Shown here piece after piece: positions 11,501 to 23,500 of a stretch of DNA of 64,000 nt. A program made the position numbers and the translations under genes. The stretch comes from Asterias amurensis. Taxonomy: Eukaryota > Echinodermata > Asteroidea > Forcipulatida > Asteriidae. Every line of letters begins with the position of its first letter. Within the stretch, counting starts at the first letter, position 1. The stretch covers positions 9,486,001-9,550,000 of the forward strand of contig NC_092663.1 in the NCBI RefSeq assembly GCF_032118995.1. Direction: 5' to 3'. The notes below the pieces were generated by a model. It did no database searches. It was not told where the DNA came from and saw only the letters and a program-made list of their open reading frames with translations.

Positions 11501-14500
11501 ACGCTTACAAGGCTACCGCAGAAATTCGGCGCTTGGACGTAAGCGGGGAATCGCGATCGTAAGTGGGTGGTAAGCAGAGCCATGAAACTGAGCCCAGGTC
11601 TCTAGTCACTGGTCTCTTGTCACTGGGCAAGCTTGTAGGTCTAGTGGTAAAGACATTCAATCTAAAATGGCGGTGATCATGGAGGGTTTGAATCCCGCTC
11701 GTATTTTGCTGTGGATTTTTATCACAGGACTAGGAAAAGCACAGAGCATAGAGTGCTTACCGAACATTATTGTAGGGTTAAAACAAGAAATACTATTCTT
11801 TGTTTCACAATGAGTAATACATCAACAAGAAGTGTTTAAAATTGTCAAACTATTGATTAATGACACTTGTGTGAGTCTACACATTTTGGGGGAAAGTCCA
11901 CAATATTGCAGGGCATGTAGCTCAAAATCTTTACTCGACAGAATTTTATTAACAAGACCAGAGACGGCACTGGAATCAAAATGACAACATGGTTTTGTCA
12001 TCTAAGGTTTTATTTGAACAAAACATGAGAGAAAATGAATCTGTTCTGCTTTATGGGTGATACTCAGCAGGATTGAAAGATCAAAGTCAACATTTGAATA
12101 TCATTCTTTTGAGACAAAGATGTTGAATTGAAAAACCATTAAACTTGTCATGTCTCAAGTTTTCTGGCCCGACACTGAAATCACTAGTAGGCCTGGGCGA
12201 ATTATTTGAATATCCGGTTAATGGCGAATAGGTTTTCCTATCCGTAACCGCGAATGCCTTTTTTTCTTAACCGGATATCCGCATAGGGCGCGAATACCTA
12301 TTTACAAACCGGATAATTCTGTAGTTACAACCGAGTAACGGGATGTTCTTTAATATCCGAATATCCAGGGACGTCGGACGACAACTGATATGAATGTTTT
12401 GTCTGAATCCTTATGAAACTTCTATTAAAACAGCATAAAACAGCATTTATTAAGTATTTAACTAAGCTCACCTCCGTGAAGAGTTAAAACAATGGCATTT
12501 CTGACGTAATTTGTTCAAAGATTACAAAAGTTTTCCTTCACGTAGAGTCAATCACGATCAAAAGAAAAAGCAAATCGCCATCTTTAAATTAGATCCGGTC
12601 ATTTTTATGAATGAACTGAGTGACACTGTCTAAAACTAATATCAATCCGCCCATAAGATCTCATTCACAAACGAACAGCGCCCTCTAGCGGCAAAAAAAA
12701 TATTCGAATATCCGGTTAATTTCGGATAGTTGGCCAGCGGTATCCGAATAACAAAATTTCACTATTCGCCCAGCACTAGCCTCAGGTCCGTGGTCAAGGG
12801 TAGGCGAGCCCTGTTGTGTAAAAGATTGCATGATGTAACTGGACTATCTTATATTGTTAAGTGAGAATAATGGAAAGTGATGGCTTGATTATTATACACT
12901 TACTATCCTCGGTTGCTGTAATCATTTCTTTGACTTTTTCTTCAAGATCAGCAGCGGATCTCTTGGCACCCTTGAGCTGACTCCTGACCTCTTTAGCTTC
13001 TTCATCTAGTTGATAAAATAAATAAATAGTTATAAAAATAAAAAGGTATTTATATAGCGCCTTATGCTAGGCATCAAAGTGCTTAATGCAAACAAAAAAT
13101 ACAGTTCGATTAAAAGCAACACATAATACAAAGTATACAGTTATAAATCTCCTTAGAATTTTTTTTTATCATTAAAACACCCAGCAAGGTGGATTGGTGC
13201 GCGTTACAAGTGTTTATTATTTATTATCAAACAAAACAGAACAGAAGCAACTCAGGGTTTTAGATATGCGGATAATGTTAAAATGATAAGACTCATTTTT
13301 TACAAAGCACTATGTAACAGTTAGAAATCTGCAGCCAACCATACTAGAAATCACCAGGTTGAACTCCTTGCTTAATGACAATTTATTTTTATTTTTTTTT
13401 CAAGTTGCCATACACATAAGGTCTGAAGGCCACTTCAAGGTGTGGGCTACAATTTTTTTTTTCCAGAGGCCATTGCCACCTACTCCTAAGGCTGAAACAG
13501 GGTTACCCCTTTTACAGTCCATACGGATGCAGGTTTGGGTATCATCAGTCCGAAGCCTGGCCGGTAGAGCAGAAAGTACTACCTCCCCAATTTTATGTAG
13601 CAAGTGTCACGACCGGGATTCGATCCCACACTCTGCTGATCAAACACCAGAGCTTGAATCTGGTGCTCTTAACCGCTCGGCCATGACACGCCACAGTACT
13701 GGGTACTGGTTGTGCATTACACAACACACTTATTTGTTGGAAGTAGGAAGCAATTGTGTTATCATTTTTTCCCTTCTATTTTTAAGAGAGATTGCCTAAC
13801 ATCAGAAGGCCACGGAAGGCTGCTTCAAGGTAAAGGCTAAACTGAACTGATTTGGGCTGTCGACCTATAAATGAACTGTCACCAGGTACAAGTTGCCACC
13901 TACTCCTTGGGCTGAAACAGGGTTACACCTACAAAGTCAGTAAGGATGTAGTCATGGGTATCATTCACTAGGAGCCACCTACTCCTGGGGCTGAAACAGG
14001 GTTACCCCTACAAAGTCTGTAAGGATGTAGGCATGGGTATCATCCACTAGGAGCCTGGCTGGTAAAGCACATTGCACTACCTTCTCAATTTTTTACAAAG
14101 CAAATATTATAAGTGCCTTGCTCAAAGGGCACAAGTGTCAAGACAGGAAATCGAATAAACACTCCACTGATCAGAAACACCAGAGCATGAGTACATTGCC
14201 CTTGATCGCTCAGCCTGTTTAACTGTCTACCTCTTTGCATAGTTTACAAGAAAATAGTTAATGGCTTGGGTCCAATTTCATGGCTCTGCTTACCGCCAAA
14301 TTCTTTGCTTTTGATCACGATTCCCCACTTACGTGCAAGCTCCAAATTTCTGCGCTAGCCTTGTAAGCATAAAATGCCTAGCACGCGCAGAAGCCAAAAT
14401 TCGCCGCTAACTCGTGAAATACGCTTGCCTTAAGTACAGAATTCCCTGCTTCCGTAAGCGCCAATTCTGGTAAGCAGAGCCATGAATCTGGGCACAGATC

Positions 14501-17500
14501 TTTCGACCCAAGCAGAGTCTTTCTTGAAGGCTATATGACAACATAGCCTTCATTTGATCTTTTGGTAGGGTCGAAACGTCGGCCTGTTAACTTTTTTTTA
14601 TTTTATGAGTGCAGAAGATCATTTTGGTTGGTAAGCAGTAAGCAACAGCTAGGGTCTATTTCTTTAGTAAACTTTGATAACATTACCACACGATGCTGGT
14701 AAGGGCCATTCGTCTTTAGGTACATTCTCAAGGTTATCCAGCAGCTTAATACGACTCAGGAGCTGAACAAAAGCAATTTTTTTCTTCTTGAATTCATCCT
14801 GAAATTAGACAAAATAAGGAACAAAATTTAAATATTTACATACAGATTATTTGTATTTATTTGAAGCTTGTTTTGTTTTGAAAATTTGTAATCACTTTGG
14901 GTATGGTAGAGACCTCATCACAAAATAAAAGTATTGCTCGTGAGTCCATTTTAACTCTAAACATGGCGGTTGATTTGGGGGGAAACCATAAGACCACGGC
15001 ATTGTAGTTCATAGGCCTGGGCGAATTATTTGAATATCCGGTTAATGGCGAATAGGTTTTCCTATCCGTAACCGCGAATGCCTTTTTTTTCTTAACCGGA
15101 TATCCGCATAGGGCGCGAATACCTATTTACAAACCGGATAATTCTGTAATTAAAACCGAGTAACCGGATATTCTTTAATATCCGAATATCCGCGGACGTC
15201 GGGCGACAACTGATATATGAATGTTTTGTCTGAATCCTTATGAAACTTCTATTAAGACAGCATAAAACAGCATATATTAAGTATTTAACTATGCTCACCT
15301 CCGTGAAGAGTTAAAACAATGACATTTCTGACGTAATTTGTTCAAAGATTACAAAAGTTTTCCTTCACGTAGAGTCAATCACGATCAAAAGAAAAAGCAA
15401 ATCGCCATCTTTAAATTAGATCCGGTCATTTTTATGAATGAACCGAGTGACACTGTCTAAAACTAATATCAATCCGCCCATAAGATCTCATTCACAAACG
15501 AACAGCGCCCTCTAGCGGCAAAAAAAAAATATTAAAAAAAAAAAAAATTATATATTTCAAAGCCTTTTCAGCATCTAGACAAGGTGAGAAGACAATGAAG
15601 AAATTTCAGTTTTAGAAGTGGGAGGAAAACCCCAGAGAATTGTTCCAGGGAAAACCCACGAAGTCCAGTAGGGATTGAAAACCCAATCCACATAGTGCCC
15701 CCAGGCAGTGGGATTCGAACCGGGTCCCCAGAGGTGGAAGGCAAGGCAAGACACCACTGCGCCAACCTGACTTTTTATTTGTCCTTGGGAAAAAAGTAGG
15801 GAAATTTTTCTGAGCACACGGGCTAACCTAAATGTTATAGACTTAACACTTTTCAGACTATTTTTATTATTTATTTGTTTTTATCTTCCAAATCCTGGCT
15901 AAAGCCTTTGACACTTACCACCACCTGCTGACACTCAATCCTAACATCGGAAGGCAGATTGTCTCCTTCTTCTTGGCATTCTGTCTTGACTTTCTTCGGG
16001 AGGACATTTATCTCATCTTTAATTTGACTCAAAACCCTGTAAATGTAAACAGCAAAATAAATCAGGCGCAACACTTAAAACTGTGCACCATCTAGTCCTG
16101 TGACTTCAGTTTATTTGCATTTTTCCTAAATGAAACCAACTAAGGACCAAGTAAAAAAATTGACCCAGTAACTGGGGAGCTGTACTCCTGTTTTGAAATT
16201 TTGTCATTATTGGTCGATGACAAAATTTGTGCCCCAGTCGCAGGTTCTAGTACTTGTAGCCCACCTTGTGGAGCTGTAGGCTACTGGCTCTCTTTTAACA
16301 TCGGTCTCTCATCACAGTCGCCATTACAACTGTGATGAGACCGATATGTAAGAGCTGATACAGCTCAACAAGGTGGGCTACTGCTTTAAAAATACTATTG
16401 AACTGAGTCTAGTAAAAAATAAATTGTATATCTTTCTTTATTCAATTAATTTATTGGCTATTCAATTCATCAAATCTCCATGATGATAAACATGATAAAA
16501 GAAATGTAATACAGATGATTTATAAACAAATGTATATTAAAGGCCCCCTATCGTCAAAGAAAAACCAGTTTTTGCAATAGCGCCCTCTCGCTCATAAAAG
16601 TTGTTTACGCTGTTCTGCGAGGGTGACTTACACCCTCTGTTAGTTCGTCGTGAATACAAAGATGGCGGAATCGGAGATGATACACTGTTCATGGTAAGCC
16701 CGTCACTCTGTGCTTGTTGCAAGAACACTTGCCAGAAAACAGTGGAACACGGGGAGCTTTCCCACGAGCTTTGCGAGTGTGTGTGGCACAAGACAAACAA
16801 AAGGACCGGAAGGAAGTGAGGAACAACAACAGGGATCTCAATAATAAAGTAAGCGTTACCACTATTTTAGCCTTATGTGTTACTGTTAGTGTTACCCCAG
16901 TTTTATCCAAGTCGATCCAATCGTGTTTATTGTCACTTTCGTTATTATTCACCGTTCTGGAAAACGGGTGAATTTTCATCATTTTCTCTCGAGAAAACGG
17001 CAAACGGTTTGAGTACTTATTGTACTTGTAGGATCAGGACACAAAACACAAATATCTATAATCTACAGATTTACATTAAACTTATACGGTAAATACTGAT
17101 AGCTACCCTTACAATACTATACTTGCTGATACCCTGGTGAGACGAACAATTATTACAGCATGTAAAATATGTTACCAGTAAGTTATACTAGTATTTATAG
17201 CATAACTGGTAATTACTTTTTTACATGCGTGCTAAAACGGAGATGGATTATTTTGCGTGACTTTGTTTTACCAAATGCCTCAATACTTTGCAGCAAGTAA
17301 CATTTTAAGAGAAGCTTTTTACTACCCAAAATGTGTAAGTTAAATGTAAATCTGAAAACATGTTACAACAAAAACCCAACAATTTGTTTACAGCAATTTA
17401 TTATGGCAAACGGATAGGGCACTATAATTAAATTCTGTATTTTTTCAGGAGTCGGATTCAGAAACAACTGAAGGCGAGGGGAGAACAGGCAAATCTGATG

Positions 17501-20500
17501 CTGTGCGAAACAAATTCAAGAAGAGAAAGCAATATCAAGGTATTCTGAATGTTTATTATTTTTTTGTACAAATACAAGTTAAAATATGTCTATATGGTTT
17601 ACAGGAGCTGCATGTACCTGAATCAGTCTGTGAAAATATATAGATGAATTTCATCAACATAAAACAATATTTACGTATATGGAAAACTAACTGAACTTGA
17701 ATGAAGAAAGACAGCAAGGCAAGGGGGAGAATAATAAATAATATTTATACACATAAAAACACTATGAATCAAACCATAAAATTACAAACCAAAAATTAGG
17801 GAAATATTTACAGGGGCATATACAAATACAAAATAAATACATAAAATAAAACATTTAGAGCAGGTGCAGGCATGATATACTGGTAATTTTGGAAAACAAC
17901 AACAACAAAAAATAGTTTAGATAGTGGAAGGGCTGATCTTCACATGGTGTAAGGCTATCGTACACTTATCACAGTTGTCTGGTTTTCCCAAGAGCAACAC
18001 ATTGTCAAACAGCCTAGGATGAATATGCCCGAATGTAAATAACAATAATGTGTGTCAACTGTTTCAGAAATATCTCAACGCTCTTCCAAGGAGGTTGAAA
18101 ATGTAACCGCAGAGCTGTAGAGACAGCAGCTTGCAGCATGTCAATTGCATTCTGCAGCTAACAAGCACAAGCCATGAACCCCAAGCTCCCCCTCAAGAAG
18201 TATTGCCATGGTGCAGATGTAGAAATCGCAGGGATATAACGCTGCTGGAGGAGAATAAGTTTTGCACTAGAAGGTGAAATGGGTGCCTCACACACACACA
18301 CACACAGCTCATGGATTACAGGGATGACATGCTGGCAGCAGAGCAAATCCACAATAATGACAGTTGTTCAGCATGCAGCATAATAGGCAGCATGTTTTTT
18401 TTAGCAGCATGGGCGACTTGGTGCTATAAACCGTAGATTCATCCCATGTGTTTTGTTTTATCAATAAGGGATAGGTTTCTAGCACCAAATGGTGTTTATA
18501 TTGGGTTCAGACCTCGAAGGCTCTTATTACAAATAATATTGCAATTTTTCAGCATGTTCTAAAATATTTTAATTGCTTGAGTTTGAAAAAAGAGAAATTA
18601 ACCGCAGCGAGACATGAACCAATGACCTCTGAATTAACGTACAAGTGTTCTACCAACTGAGCTATCCAGCCCATGGTGGCGGTTTCCCTATTTGTCATCA
18701 GAAATTGATTAATAGGGACACAGCCAACATAGTGCTGGCTAGCTCATTTTGTTAGAGTGCATGTACGCTAATCTTAAGATTGCTGGTTCAAGTCTCACTC
18801 CAATTACTTTTCCATTGTTCAAACCCAAACTACTTTTAAAACTCGCACAATCTGTTCCCCTTATTATTTGTTGCATATTTTAGTATGAGTGTCTCCACAC
18901 TAATTTATAAGCTCAGCTCATTAATTTTTGCAATCGAGACATAGGAGGGTTGTTATAAGCAGCTGTATGTAGCTGGTTTCTACATAGTGAATTTTTTTTA
19001 CACACAAAAATATTAAGTATAACAACAATATGAGATTTAGAACATGTTTTATTTGCATCAGGGATTATGAATATTTATTGTGGTTTTACCCATATAAACC
19101 GATGCGTGTGAGCCACTGTATTTTGGAACTTCTTTGACAAAAAACCATCACAGACAAATTACTTGGGTGGTATTCGAAGCCATGACCCTTGCAACGCTTA
19201 GAAACTTTGTATTAAGCGCTATATAAATGCATGTTATTATATTATTATTATTTGCAATTCTAGAGCAGTGTCATAGAAACTAGTCTAATTGGCTCTAGAA
19301 TTGCAAAGGTCATTGGTTTGAATCCCACCCGAGTAACATGCTTGCTTTTTTTCACAGAATTTGGTGGAAGTACTGAGTATGCTATTGACACATCAATGTA
19401 TATGGGTCAAGCCAAAATGAGGAATAAGATTAATAAAAACAAACTATGGATAAAGAAATTACATTAATTCAAAGATGTATCATTCATAACAAGGACATAC
19501 TCAAAAGACAAGAAAATGATCCAAGAACACGTCATTTTACCTCAACTTGTTAAATTTAATGATCAAGTCAGAAATGAGACCTTCCACTTGGTACATATGT
19601 ATTTAGGAAATTAAAGTGGGAGTTAATTTTGGCTGATAGTTGTGATTTTGGCTGATATGAACAATCTTCAAGATGATCACTATTGGTAAACTACTCAAAA
19701 TAATTGTTAGCATAAAAACTTGGTAACAAGCAATGGAGAGCTGTTGATAGTGTAAAACATTGTGAGAAACGGCTCCCTCGGAAGTAACTTAGTTTCCAAG
19801 AAAGAAGTAATTTTCCACAAATGTGATTTCGAGAACTCAGATTTAGAATTTGAGGTCTCAAAATCAAGACATGAAAGCACACAACTTGGTGTGACAAGGG
19901 TTTTTTTCTTCCATTATTTTACCGCAACTTTGATGACCAATTGAGTTCAAATTTTCACAGGTTTGTCATTTTGTGCATGTAAATGTTGAGATACTCAACG
20001 TGAGAAAACTGGTCTTTGACAACTACCAAAAAGTGTCTATAAAACAGACGTTACAAAATATTTAACCTGCAATAGTTTTAAACCATGTAACGCCAAGTGG
20101 TTTTGTTTTTCAAAGTGAAAAGAATGAGATATCCAATTTCTTTACTTCTTGTTCATCCCATCAAGTCTCTCCTAGACTAGTTTTTCTATGGATGGGGCTG
20201 GCACTTTTGCAATGGTGAAAGAAATGCGTTGTGGATTATCATCAGATAAAGTAAAAAGTGACATGCTATGATAAATAACCATGTACCCGCCCCGCCCACT
20301 TATGATCTTTTAGCTGCAATCCTCTCCATCGAATCTGTGATGTAGCTATAGGGCTGCGGTTTGGGCTTGGGATGTGCTGACCATTTCTTTTACCTGTGGA
20401 AACCTGGGAAAGGGAAATAATAATATGAGATCAGAAAAATACACCTTGGTTTGACAAGTTAAAGTGTTCTGGAGCTCTTGAAAATTGAAGAATTTTATTA

Positions 20501-23500
20501 CAAGAGGATGTATTGAAATGAATATGTATGTTCCTAAGAATATCCTTTGGAAGGTTTATTTAGTTACTAGAGGTGTAGTTTGTTGATATAACAAAAACAA
20601 CTGATTTTGGAAACAGCTTACTTTTACGAAACATTCAAGGATACACGCGCACATACTTGGGTGTTAAAATTGACACAAGATCAATGTCAAACAAAGATAC
20701 ATGTACAAACAACAACTTATTGTTTACATCATTGGGTGTTTAGCAACATGAAAATAACACTCAATTGTTCCCTTGGATCGGTCGAGTTGGTCTTTGAAAA
20801 GTGTTTGTAACCGTTTGTTATAAAATACATTATGATTAGAAAGATATTTTAAAAGTAGAATATAATGATCCACACTAGTATTACGCGAAATTGGGTGGTT
20901 ATCCTTTTACCTCATCGACTAACACAGTCGGCCATCTGTGGGCATCAAATTTCTCCCATAAATGGCCGACCGTGTTAATTTGCAAAGTAAAAGGAAAACC
21001 TTGCAATTTCGAGGCAAATTTGTGTGGATCATTGTATTCTACTTTTGAATAATTTTTCTAACCATATGCTTTTTATTACAAACGGTTACGCTTTTCAAAG
21101 AACAACTCGACTGATCCAAGGCAACGTGTTCCTTTAATTTGGGTTATTTTTAGGGTCTCAATAAAGTGAAAATACATTGGTGTTAATTTTTACACCCCAG
21201 TTTTTGCAGTGCATAAAGGCAAGGCATTTTCTGTCTATTTATTGGCAAGTTAAAAGTTTTAACTGTTTTTCTGTTTAGTCGTAATTTGGAATAAAAGGCA
21301 TCCTAATTGTTACAATAAATGTTCTTTCAAAAACAACCTGTCATGTCCATTTTTGTTTTGATACTAGACTTGTTTAACCTGTATGAGTGACGTTTGTGAA
21401 CAAACATCAAATTATGATTATTGTGTCTGTTCAGAAACAAAATTAACAGTGTATGCATTTAGCCTTCGAAATTAGACTGGGTTGAAACGTCAGGCCATTA
21501 TCTATTTTGTGCATTCACGGTCGTTGTGGTTGATCAGTTCACAAGTAGCCTTAGTATATATAAAACAAGACAAGTTGCAAGGTCCTTGAATGCCATCCCT
21601 TCTTCATAGAACCTTCAGAAAGATTGTACCTTTGACAACTTTATTACTAACCGTTCTGAGTTAATGTCTGCATGGTCTAGTGACATTCCTTTCTCCATGG
21701 GTCCAAACAGTCTCTTTGCTGTGGTTTTCTTTATTGGCGTTGATGACACCAGTAGACTATCTTGATCACTGAAAAGTGAAATTAAACACAACACATTTAT
21801 GGTATGACCATGAGTATAAATTATGATACCGTTTGTTTACACGACAAGGCATTTATTTATTCTTCCAAGTTTTTCCCCTCCATTTTCAGTTGTATTGTTT
21901 ATTTTTTTCTAGAGGGTCCCTAGACTATGCCAGGGAGAAAAGGGTTTTCACACTGATGTCAGGCATGCAACTACATCAGCTGATATAATTTTTTTTTTAT
22001 TCTCAGTACTTTCAATTGAAAAATATCGTACAAAATTTTGTGACATTTTGTAATTTCCTCCTTTTTGTTTAAGTTACAGTTGCATGCCTGTGACGACCAT
22101 GCTGTGTGAAAACATAGGCCTTATTAACCGTTTATTTAGATTTTATTTTTTTATAATGAAAACAAAATTAATCAATGAGACCTTTCCAGCTATTTTGCAG
22201 GCATATTCTTTAGTACAAAAAAATTATAATAAAAAACCCCGAAACCAAGCTCTTTCTTAAAAAAACCCAGGATCAATAAGAAGCCCGTTTCATTATAATT
22301 AATTCTTTAATCCACTTTAAAACAAAAAAGAAGGAATATTTAAACATTATTTTCGTAATATCATCACTTGTGGAGGGGGGCCCGATAAAAAGCATAGCTT
22401 GTCGAGAGTATGGACCCCTAACCTAACGAAAGCAATGAACTGAAGCAAAAATTAATACATAGGTGGAGAGAGCGAGTAAAATGCGAGTAAAACTTTAATA
22501 GCCTACCTTCTGGTGAATATTCTAGTCGTAAACTCTGGTCTTGACCACAAGTAGAAGTCTACTGGTAGATCTAGAACATGAACAGTGTAGTAAGTAAACA
22601 AGATCGCGGACAGGACTGTCATCAGATGTTTGACAAACTGGGACAGTTTTGAGTTAATGAGTTTACACTGCTCTCGCATTGATTGGAACTCATCATTCGC
22701 ATCAGCTGGATTGACCTAGCCTGCTGTGTACTTCCTTCTGATAATCTCTGTTTTGCACAGATTTCCTTCTTTTGTTGGCAGATTCCGATACTGCCCAGGT
22801 AACTTTCCTGTTCCTCACCTCTTCTTCATGGCCATTTTGATGCGCCGTCAAAAACGCATAATACACCCGCAGGTCCTTTCCCTACGGATAAGGTGCGGTG
22901 GTTGCGCACACTCAAACATGAAAACACGACGAAAAGCTCTAGACACAGATAAACACGATCGACGTGTGTAATAAATCCATGCCATTGCAATAGCGCGTAT
23001 CGTGTGTATACACCCATGCCATTGCAATAGCGCGTATCGTGTGTATAAACTCATGCCATTGCAATAGCACGTATCGTGCGTATAATCCCATGCCATTGCA
23101 ATAGCACGTATCTATATTTAGACTACGCCCTCCGGGGATGGTAAATGTAACAGCTATCGTCGCACTGTGTCAAAGGTAAATATGCTTGGCAAGCATTTTT
23201 CGTTCGTGCGTATGACGATACAGCGTCTTTAAAACAAAATATGTACAAAAATAAAAAATAAACGATTAAAAAACAACTTTGGTTGGCCTACTGACTAAAA
23301 CAATTTTGTCATTTGGTTTGTAAACAAATTAGAGTTCCACCAGTAGTGTAGGAGTCGGACTACCAGAGCAGAGACAGACAAGCAGACCATGTATTTTTAT
23401 AATAATAAAAAATAATTTTTAAGCAATTGATGAACCACACTTTTTGCTATACATTATAAAGATGACATACACAAACCTTTTTTGATTTTGTAAAAACTCT

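Noticed and set aside
13605-13692. Possible tRNA-Leu gene
   Set aside because: It is the head of a SINE with a long shared body and two other copies; stem mismatches are present and there is no T-run terminator.
22817-22835. Start codon ATG GCC ATG AAG AAG as first exon of the coiled-coil gene
   Set aside because: Its donor leaves phase 2, and none of the acceptors before exon 22507-22715 restores the frame.
22978-23112. CRISPR-like regular repeat
   Set aside because: Units are contiguous with no unique spacers and the window is animal DNA; it is a minisatellite.
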